In this document: in pieces, positions 12,013-25,327 of the stretch
Numbering within the stretch: position 1 is the stretch's first letter
How the letters are laid out: each line of letters opens with the position of its first letter
From: Trichobilharzia regenti
Taxonomy: Eukaryota > Platyhelminthes > Trematoda > Strigeidida > Schistosomatidae
Assembly (NCBI GenBank): GCA_944472135.2
Contig: OX235265.1
Coordinates: forward strand, 57,051,112-57,115,111
Direction: 5' to 3'
DNA: 64,000 nucleotides
Notes under the pieces: generated by a model
Database searches by the model: none
Told to the model about the DNA's origin: nothing
The model's input: only the letters and a program-made list of their open reading frames with translations
Made by a program: the position numbers and the translations under genes

Positions 12013-15000
12013 CCATAATTTTCTAATTGACTTCAAGGTAAATGTTTTCAGAAGCTAACCTCGTGGCTCATTAGATTTAAACAGTGCCTAAAGTGTGACG
12101 CTCTCCCAGTGACAGTACTGACTTCAACCTCTGATCGGGTTGTGTGTGTGAACCATACCAAAAAGACTTTAACTGAAATGGAACAGCAGCCCAGTGCATT
12201 TTGGTTTTGAATGCCCTTCTAAATGTTGTTGTTTGGTGGTGAAATCCCAGATGAAAAACTCTGATTTCTTTAATTAAGTTAGAAATGCAGACAGACGATT
12301 ATTATGACAAACTGTTACTTTTCCTTTTTTTCTCAATATTATTTTTTGATAAAGATGTACTCCTGGCTGACATTTTCACAAGTCTAAAGTGCTCACCTTT
12401 CTCTTTACGCTAGTAATGATAACTACAGTATCACTGAAGGCTACTCTCAGAAGATCATCAGTTCCAAGAAAACTTCTACCAGGACATCTATATAAACGTT
12501 TCTACCGCTGTATAAAATTTTTTATGTCAGAATTAGTTTTATTGATAGTTCTGTACATAGAAATAATTTTATGGGATTATTTTTCATCATATTTTGTCCA
12601 GATCCAAATTTTATTGGGTTTTTTGTGGAATAAAATATTCCTAATTATACTTAATTTAGTTCTTATTATGTGGGTGTATTTGTGGATAATTTATACGTAT
12701 ACAGATCTCACACGTATATCACGTAAAAAAGCTAGCGAAAAACATAAAAATTGTATTCATCATTTCAACTGACTTATATTAATTACTTAAGTAAAATTCA
12801 TTGGTGTAATTCATTGTCGACCATTAGTATTTATGAATGGATTGTGAGATAACTAAGTATTTATCAGAGTCTGTCCATCATCAAATGATAGATTCATCTA
12901 CTAAGCTGGATGATAAGATACTAGGTTATAGGTTATTCATTTTCATCTTGTGAGTCACAATTGTACCAAAGCAATTAGTAATGTAAGCAGTAGGATAATG
13001 CAAATTTAATCTGATTCTTCTTTCAAGTTATTATCGAATAAACAACCATTAGGTCCAAAAAAGCACCGATTAAAGGACCTTGTTCTCCTTTAGCATAATT
13101 CATAGGCATGCCTGATTTAACTGGGTCCTAGTAACTGTGTAACAATATAAGACAAGGGCGAAGCAACAGATCATTTATTAAGGAAATCAACACATATCTA
13201 TAGCTTTTGATGTACATTATGATAGATTATTGTTAGCAAAAAAACACAGTCTTCTGATTGATTGTCTCTCACTGAAAGTTCAGTTTGCATCTCTTTGTGG
13301 CTGTTTCTTGAATGTCAGATCATCTATATGCTAACTGTATTGCCCTACGCAAAGTCTTTGTTCTCATTTTTCTCACGACCAATATTGTGGACACAAATAC
13401 TGACGTAAATTACTGTTCACCAATTTTGGCTAGCAGCCAGCTCTCACCACAACTGCACTAACTACTGACAACAAGTTCATATGTTCCCCCGTATGACTAC
13501 AATAGAAAGCATCTAATATTGACATCTTATTGGCTATGTATGTAGTAAATAATGGAAGATCATTTTTTATAGTAATGGTAGCACCAGTAGGATGTTTCAT
13601 AAATTTGGTAAATGTCGTTCGTAGGATGGTCTTTAAATTTCATCTTAATTAATTGCTCTAGAATTCTAGAAAGCTGGACAGTAAGCTGCCTTGAAACCAA
13701 GCAGAAATTACATACGAATATAAGATATGGTAAGCGAGGAGGGAAAAGTGTGTAAAAGTAATGAACATAAATGTGGGCCTTCACTTCTTGCAATACCTTT
13801 CGTCTGACTATTTAATGACAAGGAAGGAATAGTATGACCACAGCTAGAAAAATTAGTATAAAAGTGTATGTGTATTTGCTTCTAGACAGAGATACAGAAT
13901 CATTTTAGCAGACATATTTAGATACAGTTATTTTATGCCACAAAGTATGGAAAACATTTCTTAGTGAAGTTAGTTAAGTTTTACAGATCTAGTCACATCT
14001 ACTCCTCGGTAATGATATTTTCATTTAGGTGGTTAGAAATAGGTGTAAGAGGCACCTACGTCAATTCAGGTTCCGATTTTTCTCACATTCTTTAATAAAA
14101 TCCTTCGCACCCAGCATTGTATCTGTAGGTTGGAATTACTAAGTGGTCATTCTTTTCATTAATGTTACAAATAATTTTTGTGGATAAATATCAATAAAGA
14201 AGAAATCCACATCCACTTATGTCTATCGGCGTCTTCTAAGCAGTGAATTGTGATAATATCATGTCTAACTTGGTGATCAACCGCAAAAACTTAGTGAGTG
14301 CAAGTTGGCCAGCCCATAAGGATTGAGCTGCATTTCCCTTGGTACTCATATCGGTCAATTTTTCTCAGTTTATTCCTTTCAGTTAACTTCAGAAGCTAAC
14401 TCGAGTGTTTATAGTAACATCATTTTGAATATAAGACATACTTGGTCAGAAAGATATACCGGGCAGTTAGTCAATTTGTAGGCAAATGTTTTGTATTTGT
14501 TCCCTAGTAGAAAAGGTTTCTGCAATGAATACAAATTGATTACTCCCAAACAAGCCATCATTAGGCTTACTAGCATTTGTTATTCAATAACGGAAGACTA
14601 ACTAAACACCTCTTTAAAGAAATCCGCTTTACTATCTAGTGATACAACACACTCATTTGCCATACTGATTCCCAGCCATCAAACGGGATACAATTTCCAA
14701 GCATATGGATAGAGTAGGGAATCTTCACCTAATTTTTGTCTCTTAGAGATTTCGTGACTGATTTAATTGGTCTTTTTTAATGATATTTCAAGTTAATAAT
14801 CCCTGCTTAATCCGTTTAAATCGCATATGGTCAAGCTATGCTGAAAATAAAAGGAAACATATGGACGTACATTACTCTGAAGTAAGCTAACAGATGACTA
14901 AATATAAAAGGTATTCAACACGAACCTTGATAACTGAGTAGGTTGTTCCAGTCATATTTATAACTGACAGGGATTAATCTTACATCATCTTGACAACCAT

Positions 15001-16106
15001 AAGTCATTAAGACAAAGTTTAAGTTTTATGATCTATCTATGTATCTAATATGTGTATTACGAAGTATTTTCAAAGCAATTAATTTTTAATACTATACAAT
15101 AAGTTGATAGTTGTAAACGTTATTTCTATGATAAGTGATAGAACAGTTATATAGTAACGACAGCAACAGATATGTTCCTGCAATATCTAAAGTACAGTTG
15201 CACGTTATCACATAAATTGTTCTTCCTCTCCTATTGTCTTCCCTTTAATTATGTTCTACGTGTCGTTGTTTATCCTATGAAAACCATAACATTATAATTC
15301 CTAACATCACAAATAATGAATAGACTGCAAGTTAATTTGTCATTATCATATGGATACAAGATTAACTGATAGCAGTCACATGAATTATTAAGGGAGTAGG
15401 TTGGGAGGCTATCACTTGTCAAATAAAGAAGTTGTGCATAATGTATGCATAGAGAAAATAGGAGCATAGGAAATAATTTTTGACAAGTTAGAAACAATGA
15501 AACTTTGTTTCTAACTATCAGTTAAATTCTGAAAGATAGCGTTTTTATTATCTTTGAGTAGGTTAAATGTGAAAGAAACTCTAAAATATTAAACAAATTG
15601 TCACTTTGAGGAATCGATTTTTATAGGATAGAGATTTCATTGTCAGTTGACAAAATTCACAATAACCATTTAACTTTTAATGAATGACACTAATTATTGT
15701 CACGTATATCCTGTTCTAGCATATTCATTAATATAAGTAGGTCATAAATGATGTTAAAGGGGAATTAAGTATTACTATAAACTCACGAAGGTTAAAAGCC
15801 AGTCACCAGACATTTAGTATTCACGATCTCAATGAATAATGCTCCTAATAAAGACGTTAGAAATAGTCATTGTTAACCAATATGAAGCTAAGTTCAAACA
15901 GCTGTTCAGTAGCATTTGATATAATAATCTATAGTTCTACTTGGTTTCACATCATACTCAGGTCTAATAAAGACTTCTCAGCCGATGATAAATATTAGCA
16001 AATACACTGAAGACTGTATGTTTCTGCTCTTTATTATATTAGATACAAGTGATTAAACTCTTTAAAAATGAGCACCCTGAGTGTAGGTACTATTTGAAAC
16101 AAAGCC

Positions 16107-16107
<1 letters not shown>
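12013..16107. other. AT-rich DNA; one 127-codon hydrophobic frame
   Basis: Positions 12389-12772 (+) form the longest open frame in the window outside retroelements. The predicted protein is very rich in I, L, F and Y, as expected from translating AT-rich DNA by chance, and shows no recognisable domain. An acceptor-like tract (CTCTTTACGCTAG) at about 12400-12412 lies inside it. I would not call a gene here. The remainder shows nothing. Confidence 0.4.

Positions 16108-16143
<36 letters not shown>
16108..16143. repeat. (ATT)n microsatellite
   Basis: About 12 uninterrupted ATT units. On the minus strand this resembles an RTE (AAT)n tail, but no RTE body adjoins it. Confidence 0.9.
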
Positions 16144-16145
<2 letters not shown>

Positions 16146-19100
16146 ATAGAGGTGCTTTGTTATTGTCTTCAATGTTATTCTAATGTTTAATACGTAGTGG
16201 CATAAAACTAGGGTCCTATTCACTAAGTTATCTAGTTAGCTGTGTATTGAGAGTTATATGTCACTGAAATATAACCAACTGACAGCTGAGTGTTATCAAA
16301 CTTAAAAAACGGATGATTTTCACCCCATTTAAAGAGTCCAGAGTTAGAGAACAGTCCTTGATTCACCGGCAGGTTTCAGCAGTTGTCTACATCGAACTTC
16401 GTTTCCTTATGAATTATTTTATTTCATTTGAATTGAACTGTCATCAGGAAATTTATGCTTATTTTGTTCTGTCAACTGTTGATGGGATTTTGTGATTCGG
16501 AAGCATAAGGTGCTACATTGATAAACTATTAGAAAGTAACTGATCCTACTTTGGCAAGTCCATAGTGTTGACTAAACTCTATGGGTAAAGTCTACACTTT
16601 GACCACCAAGTAATTCGTCCTGCCATGTTGGATTACTTCAAATTAAACCATTGAGCTACTTAAAATTCCATCCAGCATAATGCAACTACTTTTCTCTGTT
16701 TCTTGTTGTTCTAATCTTTTACTTATGTTTTTGGATGGCAACATCAACTCGCGCAAGTATTTAATTGACCTCCAACCTGCCATTGTGGACACCAAGAAGA
16801 AAATCAAAGAAAAGCTTCTCAGAGAGCTAAGTCTTGTTTCAGATACAGTAACTTTACGTCATACGATATACCGTCGACGAATATTTGCTTGAAGATTCTA
16901 TACAGGGAGTGAATATTTTTAAAGAAATTACTCTGAGAATTCTGTATTTCATTTAAACACAATTTCCAGAATAAAGCTGACGTTATTATTATTATTTACT
17001 ATGGGTAGAAACAATCACATGAAAGCCCCGTACCTAAATTCGTGTTCATTTGTTAGACGTCTCTTCAACCTTTATAAAACTGATATTTTGTCAAAACGTT
17101 GAGACAGTGATATTCAAGATAGTAGTCGGAAGGATTATCACTTCTCAGTGTTTGAATGACCTTCAATAGGGCTATGTTGGACACACTGACTATTGATAAG
17201 TAAATTATGTTATACTGTCTAACACTCGGCTCTTGGGAAAAAAACATTCTGATGTATAAGAAAAGGTTATCTTCACGTTGTGATCGAAATGTATTAATTA
17301 AGTTTTGAATGTACCCAAATAAGCTTAGTAACACCGATTAAAACAATTCATAGTCCCTTATAGATTTCAACCCGCGTTACTGTATTTTGAATTCTCAACC
17401 AAATATATGTTCCAATGTTATATATCTTCATATCATGTTTTTTCGTCAGCTGATATGGAATTATGTCCTGTTATAATTCCCAAATTTTACTCAAATGAGA
17501 GCAAAATTGTATTTTTAAATTTTAAGGAACGACTATGAAGTGGTATTACGATGACTGTCTACAGTTGCTGGTTAAACAGTCAGTGGATCAACAATGGAAC
17601 CGCAAAACACATCTAATCAGAACAGTTGCATGTAATTAATAACAGAGATTGGCTCAAATTACCATCTGGTATACGTGAGACAGTGATTCGCGGTTCAAAT
17701 AGTCAGGAGATTATGAAATATGGTCATACCGTATTGCGTGACAGTTTAAATAATTATTCAGTATTTTACGCATGCAGGGAAAAGATGACTTGTTACCATG
17801 TTAGCAACAATGTTACTTCTGGAAATGAACCATAAGTTTACATTAACGATGGATAATTGCAATTTCATTGCTTAATTACTCTCAGTATCCTCTGAGACAA
17901 AATATATTCTGCATTTAAGCGCAACTAATGATTAGATGTCTGTAAAATAGTTATAACTAACTGTGGTGAAAAGCACTGAGAAGTAGTGAGTAAAGAGGAG
18001 CGTTGGATATAGCCTTCTGGAGTAAAATATTTTCGAGATGAGGGGACCAACCACCTCATTTTTTTTCAATGTGCAGATTTTGTTGATGTAGTTAAGTGTG
18101 TACTTCAGCTGCCTTAATTGTTAACTGCTATTAGTTTCTTTATTTTGAACGCATCAGTAGTTTGAAATTTTCTTCAGACAAACAGTCAATTTCCAAATCC
18201 CCACATATGCGTTTAGAATAAGCAACAGATAGAGCGAAGAAATATATTCAATTATTTCCTCATCACCGGCTCTGCACTAGGTATAGGGAGGTGAAATTAA
18301 GAGGTTAAAGGTCATCAAAACAAATAACTAATAGATACTAGTAACAAGATATCTAATTTTTAAAAGAGGGTTGGAAATTAATTACGGAATTCAAGATAAG
18401 TTGATTCTTAGGCTTTAGCAACAAGGCATTACGTAATCAAAAATTTGTATAATTGCAATGACGACTAAGAAGAATAGGATGACTCAGAAGAGCTATGTAA
18501 AATACAAACAAGTTAATGGAATTAGCTAGAATTGTTAAAATTAACGAAGTCAATTGTATGTTCATCCTAACCGTGAGCAACCGACCTTTACCGTTCATTA
18601 AGGTACAAAAGATGAGATACTGAATTACCTAATGATTTCTGCAGTGTCAGTTTACATATACTCAATATTAAGGAGATCTTTTCGAAAGGATAATGTGTTG
18701 GTTAATTAAATAACGAGAGATTGCATAGCCACAATGCAAGGACTAAGTTACAGTTCATATCTGGTTTTCTTAGAGGATGTGTCTATATTCAAGATGTTAT
18801 GAAATTCTTAACTCGAAGCAAAACTGATTTCTTTTAATTGTTGATAATAAATACAACTGGCAGTCAGTGTGATTTGATGAAAAAAAACTTGGTAGTGATA
18901 TCATTCTTCATTTTTGCACGAAATATTCAACAGAAAACTGTTACAGCACAATTGTGTTGTGCTGTTGTTGTCTTGTTGTTCTAAATCATTTAGCGACGTG
19001 TACTTATTGTAGATGTATGTCACACCAATATTCATTCGATGAGGAATACAATAATGAAGCGATTTGTTAGTCAAAATCGATTTAAGAGAAGAAAAAAATG

Positions 19101-19601
19101 ACACTATGTTGCCGCAGTTATAAGACACGATTATCAACGAAACTGTGCTTTTACAAATCAGTTACGTCCTGAACAGTTTGCTTATGTTAGAATTATGAAG
19201 CCATGTGGTATGGTGATGTATGATGGAGTCATTTGTTAAAGATTTCAGACAGAGCAGAATTTTTCCAATCCTTATAAGTTTGGTAGCTGCATGATATTTT
19301 TATGCATGCTTTTCTACACGTCTAATGTAATACTTTACACACTACCTAAGTATTTTTAAACATATACATTTGTTGCAAACTAATCAATATTGATTCTATG
19401 AAAATGGAGCTAATACTTACTTATATGTGTGTTCGAGCTACCTAAAAAGCTTAGTAACTGCAACATGAATATGAAAATACAATTTAAACGTTACATTTAG
19501 TATGTTATCAGCAACACACAAAGGAGTAAAATGCATCCTGTAAAAAGAATGCTTTTACAATGAATTCATAGCAAGGCAATAATGATTACGAGTAATAAGT
19601 T
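16144..19601. other. AT-rich DNA, nothing firmly recognised
   Basis: Short frames at 16680-16892 and 17626-17835 do not resemble known proteins. Segments near 17640-17720 and 18715-18810 look weakly alike (a GAGATTG... then TCTGG... then TTATGAAAT order) and could be two remnants of one old repeat, but the match is weak. Confidence 0.35.
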
Positions 19602-19830
19602 GTGCTCCAAACATCACCAGTAAATAATAATAATGATAAAAATAAACTGTTTCGGTTTACTTGAGGAAGGAAGACTCCTGTATTAATCAAACTTCGACGC
19701 TGGAGATTTGCGCTAGTTGACAGGAGACAACTAGTTCAACCGGTGCTATCATCTCATCTTTTCATTTTGACCACTTCTGTTGACAGCCGTTCAGAGAAAA
19801 ATGGAAGTCTAGATTCATAGCAAACTGTTC
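19602..19830 (+). repeat. ~200-bp dispersed repeat, copy 1
   Basis: The core 19635-19830 matches 38967-39162 over 196 bp with about 8 differences by eye and no gaps. The match extends another ~20 bp upstream (GTGCTCCAAAC) after an 18-bp length difference. It contains no tRNA boxes, hammerhead core or RTE tail. Both copies have the same orientation. The family is unknown to me. Confidence 0.8.
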
Positions 19831-22800
19831 AAGGGAAATGTTCCTTTTCAATGAACAGATTAGTTGTAATCATAATGCAGGTATAGAATCTGGGCACTGT
19901 AGTTGTGTTCAACTTCATGCTGTCACAATTTATTCAGTTATTTCTAAACACAAATATAATACACCTTGCACACCAAGAAATGAGTTACACAAAATGATAT
20001 CACAATGGTATCGTAAAAAAATATACCTAAAATATAACAGGATGAACTAATCAACACTCTTTGAAAGTATATATTTATGACTATAGCCTTGTCTATGCCT
20101 TGTACCACTTCTCGACAGCAGGTGAAACGATAAAACTGCAGCATAACTGAAATTTATACATGTAAACTAATGTATCGGACTCCACTCAGTCAGTTGTGAT
20201 ACATCAACGGATGGTAAGCGGAAACAAATATTTTCGTACAAGGATTCCTTTTTTATAAATTTGAGTAGAGAAAGAATAAACACTGGTGCAGAACAACATG
20301 GATCGATTTTATTTCGCTGGTTCATCAGCTGCATACAACCTATGATCTTTGATAAATAAAACTCAGCGTAAAATTTGATGTACATTTGTCATCAACAGGC
20401 ATATTATAAGAGTGCCACGGTGAGGTGAAACATCAGATTGACAAGGTAGCTGAAGTGTAAGTTTATAAATATATATCTTGTTAGAGAGAAGTTTCTAGAA
20501 AATTAATTGACAAGTTTGTTGTTAGGGTGGTAACAAAAATTAGTCACTTTTATATAGACAAGAGAAGACCAAAATTCGGTGTGCAACAGGTCAGATAAAA
20601 AGATGCTGATGCATTATGGTGAGCAGAAATCATAAATATCCTTCTTCTTAGAAAGAGCAAATAGTGAACAGGATGAAAGCTGTTAGGGTGACATTTCTAA
20701 TATTTGTTCAACTCAGTGTCTCAACAAGACATCACTTGTTGCTTGATGATCTCCAGATCACTAAAAAGGACACCAATACACTTCAGAACTACTTATATGA
20801 ATTGGTCAAAAACATTTCTTTGAGAGAACAAAAACAGAAAATGAGCACTCGCCAAAAATTCGCTTTTTTGCGATTTAGGGTTTCACATGCACAAAGAAAT
20901 GTTGTGAACTCAACTCTTTTTGTTTAGACTGACAAACCAAACAGAAGAGAGCTGGTCTTGGTGGGCGTATATCACTATACCTTTAGATATTTGAAACTAA
21001 ATTTCAATCCTTACACTTTCATCAATAATCATATAGCAAGTTGCTTCTTACTTTAATATAATCTTCTACCCAAACAGAACATAGGAGGGTTGAATATTCT
21101 ACCGGAGACTAGCCTCTGAAAGAAATTATTCAGTGGCCTAAAATGGTTCGCTATAATAATGACTATATGATCAAAATAAAGATAAAAAGAAATGTAAGAT
21201 GATAAAACAAGGCAAAAAAGTGGTTGTTATATGTGAACAGAAATTATAATGTGATGATAATGAATTAAATGATTGGAAGTTATGGTTCATGAAGTAACAG
21301 GTTGATACGTTGTGACAATGTTCACTGGGTTTGAGTTTTCTACTGAATTTTGTTCCATATTCATATGAGAATTAAGATGCCGGTGACTCTGAACGGTCCC
21401 TTCAGATTATGCGGCTCATCTTCACCCCCCTGTCTCAGAATCAGAGTTTTCACATTTATAAGAACATTGCCCATTGTACGAAGAAAGACAGTGAATACGA
21501 CTTACCTGCAGCCGTAACCATAAGCGTGAATTTTGAGTGGAACACCGAATGTCTAAGCACCCTTAGATACATGAAGTTACTTAGTGATGGGTGATTTAGT
21601 ATTTAACTACACATTGAAACCAGCTGAGTTGGAAGACCGCATGAATAGTCACCTTTATTAAACACAAAGTAGGTCGTTTTCAGACCTTTATGTTTCATCC
21701 ATCCTTATTCTACTTACCCTCCTTTTATTAATTTTGCGTGAAATATCGATTGTATTTGTCAAAGTTCTACACTTTTGCCAATGATGAATTTGACTTTTGG
21801 ATAAAAGTGGAGTCATGACCAAGCAAACAACTTGGTTACTACCAACTTGCCTAAGAGAAATCTATTCGTGCCGTGATTGAGTTAGATTAACTAACTGAAC
21901 GTTGCAGAGTAATCGGTGTATTCTTAACTAATGTCAATTTTAACATTAAATTTTGTTATGCTTATCTAAATGATGCAAATTCTGCAGCTACTCTGTAGCG
22001 GTAGATGGAGAAATCTTTTTCAGTCTTATAGGACATCAGTAATGTTCTGTGCTTCTCAAGAGAATTCTCTTCACACACATCCTTAAGTGAGACAGCTAAT
22101 GATATGGGGAACAGAAATTTTTTCTGCATGTAGTGAATAGCTACTAACCAGGGTTAAACTTAACTAAGATCAGAGTTTTTTTTATCGACTACTTATGGTC
22201 ATTTAAAATATTAATAATATTCTGTAAATTCTATTAATTTTAAACGTGACTTTTATTAAGTTTAGGCACCACCTATTGATGCATAAATTCTGTTTCTGAC
22301 AACATGAAACCTTTTGACCATCATATCAGTATGTTATGTCAGTGGAAGTGAGCCATAACAACTATAACAACTCACAATCGGTTTCATTGTTGTTCCACTT
22401 TCAGATGTTTAATTTTATCACAGACATGTATCTGATAATCTGAGCTCTGTAAAAGGTAATGAAATATGCCAAAAGATTATAATTCTGATGGTATATATAT
22501 AGTGAGTAATTCTCATTATAGCATTGACAACAACAAGAACAACAATATTGTGGCACAAATGTTATACTTATTTTATACATAGTTAAAGCTCAAGAAAGAC
22601 TCACTCCTCGAAACAGATGTACAAATGACCAACGAACACTTATGCACAGACAAATGCAAGTAAACACCACGTAAATTCCATCATTTTCTACCTCACATCT
22701 TTAGAATCCTAGTTTTCAACATAGTTACTACTTTGACTGCTAAGTTAGCGACCAACATTCGCAGGCACACTAGCACACACATCTATCAGGTAAAGCTAAT

Positions 22801-24379
22801 ATTGACCACCCTGAGAAATTCCAATGGTATTCTCACGTAACTATCTATGCCCACAATGAAGTGATAGCATATTTTAGTGTTTGCAGAAGTGCGTGTGTGC
22901 AAAACACCTATTTATATAGAAACAACTGAATGGGACACGCCACCAGTTTATTTAATGTGCATACACACACACATACATTTATGAGTAAGCGCCTACCTAT
23001 ACACGTAGAACAATTTCAGCCCGTCAGCTTAAATGACACAATATTGCAGAGAGCTAAGAATGACCATCATTTTGAAAATTCATTCAAATAATATTAATAT
23101 GAGTATATAATCATAATAAAACAAAAAACTGGTCAACATCCTCATGCCGGCTAATCGTTTGAACTATCAGCTAAACATAAATTCTTTCATTTTCTATGAA
23201 AAACAAGACAATTTTTCATGTCGTCTAACTTTGGAGAATATGGTAGAAGGTTAGCAACCATGTTTGTGCGTATATTTATGTGCATATTTACGTGTATAAG
23301 TATGGAAATGTGTGCAAATCTTCTATCCTTTAGAGAAGTGTGCAAACAGTTAGACTCAATGTTTGCAGGTGGTATAGCTTGCAATATGTTACTATTTTCT
23401 ATGAATTCCACTTATAAAAATCATAATGACGATAATAACATTGTTGTCACGGTACACATAACATAATGAGCTTGAGTGTGTGTGTGTGTGTGTGTGTGTA
23501 TTTGTGTGTATGCATACTTCTATGCATTAGAGTTTTATAGACATCTACTTATCACTGAGACCTGGATCCTTAAATTAGCCTACTCTCATAAAATGCTCTA
23601 AATGATTCTATCCTTGTTACTACTTCTGTCTAACTATAAGACAGATTGACGTTAATATGGTAGTAGACAAAGATTAAGATGAAAAAGTTAGAAAGCAAAT
23701 TAGAACAAGCTTCATTAATCACTATCATAAGAATAGTAGAATTTCTGTTAGGGATGTTCTCTTCAGCGTTTTATATTGAGAAGATGTGGACAATACCACC
23801 CGTATGCAAAGAAACGAATCAGTCCTTTGATGGTTAGCACAAAGACACAAACGTTTATACACATATTTAAGGGATGCTTCCACACAGTATAACATCTTGA
23901 CGAACAAAACAAAAGAATTAATGGCACTGATGGAGAATATATCTTAGAAAAACAAAAGCAGACTATTCTGTTACTTGATTGTATTAAACACTTCATGCAC
24001 GCATTATTTGTGTTGATGCAGAAGCCTACCATTTGTAGTCACGACAACAAGTGGCCCTTAAGTCTTTGTTGAAATAGTAGCCTGTAATTTCAAAAATGGC
24101 TCATCAATTTAAAAGAGTAACAATGATACTTTAATAATAAGAATAATCTCTTATTGTAAATTTCAGTGAAAAATTAATGTAATGTGTTGATTACTGATGT
24201 TAAGTGAAATGTATTCATCTTAAAGATTAAGCAACCCCTCAGACGGTATAATGTCCGTTTCTTTGATTCACTACTATTCACCTGTTGTCAGTGTCAACAT
24301 CAGCAACAGCAATAATAATAATAATAATGGAAAATTGAGAGTTTATTATACACGACTTGATGGATTAGGTGGTGATAAG
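19831..24379. other. AT-rich DNA with microsatellites
   Basis: Contains a (TG)n tract at 23475-23500 and an (AAT)n tract at 24311-24329. Apart from the weak frame at 20664-20927 I recognise nothing. The last ~100 bp may already belong to the reverse transcriptase of the PLE that follows. Confidence 0.4.
20664..20927 (+). CDS. Hypothetical 87-codon frame
   Basis: The frame begins with a basic residue followed by a short hydrophobic stretch (VTFLIFVQL), weakly like a signal peptide. It continues as a hydrophilic, Lys/Gln-rich segment of ordinary composition that is less biased than most chance frames in this window. No domain is recognised and no stop-free extension upstream is available. There is no neighbouring gene to support it. 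It may be chance or a lone exon. Confidence 0.12.
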   Translation: MNRMKAVRVTFLIFVQLSVSTRHHLLLDDLQITKKDTNTLQNYLYELVKNISLREQKQKMSTRQKFAFLRFRVSHAQRNVVNSTLFV

Positions 24380-25327
24380 TTTCCTAGTCGCGATGTATTA
24401 TTGTGATAATACAAAAATAAACGAAAACATAATCCATCTCAAACATTATACATGCTGAATAGTGTTCATTCCTAATATAAAATTTATGATGGAGTGTGAA
24501 AATGACAACAAATTTCACTTTCTTAACCTCTATATTTGGCGTGGTGAAGAGGCTTAAGTCGTAGTATACTTCTACAGAAAGGATACCTGTAGAGAAATTT
24601 ATCAGAACTTTAAAAGCTTCTGCTCCATAAAGTATAAAAAGGGATTGGTGAGGACACTGTTTAGTCGTTCCACAAAGCCATGCTCAAAATAAGAAAGAGA
24701 GAAGGAGTAATCCATTGAGAGAAAACATCTGCGTGATAATGATTAACACAAGAAGCTCAGTGATAAAAATGAAAGCGTAGTGAAAAAAAAGGGATATAGC
24801 ATAGTGGAGAGAAAGTGCATCATTTTATAGCGTCCCATCTAAGACCGTGATATTTCTAGTGGAATAGGATACAGAAACAACGCTGAAATAAAGAAAACAT
24901 ATCCAGCCACGAGGTTTATACGTGTATATCAAAGAAACAGCTATAGAGGAGAATCAAAAGTTGAGAAACTCTCACCTGATGTAATGTCCAAGTAGATTTC
25001 CTAAATTATATATAAAAAAACATTGAAATAACAGAGAGAAGAGTTATTGTCCGTATACCTGAACACACACCAAAGAACATGAAATTAAACAACTCACAAT
25101 CAGAAAACACTGGAAGGATACACCATGTATTGGACACTTGTCATATTGAAGAAAAACTACAGACGTTGGAAGTAATCAACAAGCTAAGGGAACATAGTCT
25201 GATACCTTTCACTGAGCCCATCACCATCAAACGCTTAAAACCATATCTCAGTAAGCAGAAGGAGACTGGGATCAACCTTGCACTAACTTGGTCATTAGAC
25301 TTACACAACAAAGTTATACCATTGTGA
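24380..25327 (+). pseudogene. Penelope-like retroelement fragment: end of RT plus GIY-YIG endonuclease region
   Basis: Translated piecewise on the plus strand, 24460-24670 gives blocks in the order found in PLE reverse transcriptases: LNSVH, NIKFMMECENDNKFHFLNLY, YRKDTC, YQNFKSFCSIKYKKGLVRTL and CSK, separated by frameshifts and a stop. Further on, 25028-25327 is one open frame: ITERRVIVRIPEHTPKN, then IHHVLDTCHI, and a C-terminus ITIKRLKPYLSKQKE followed by LALTW. In PLEs the arginine and EH-P residues are part of the GIY-YIG nuclease, and the 'KP-L--QK' then 'L-LPW' ending is typical. The YVDD region (about 24390) is decayed. The element is 5'-truncated and non-functional. Confidence 0.7.

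Noticed and set aside
12389..12772. 127-codon open frame with many hydrophobic residues, like a membrane protein
   Set aside because: The I/L/F/Y excess is what AT-rich DNA gives by chance. No domain, no supporting neighbour and no clear exon structure.
17626..18830. Weakly similar segments near 17.64 and 18.72 kb as a repeat pair
   Set aside because: Similarity is patchy and gapped. I could not follow it for more than short blocks, so it is noted but not called.
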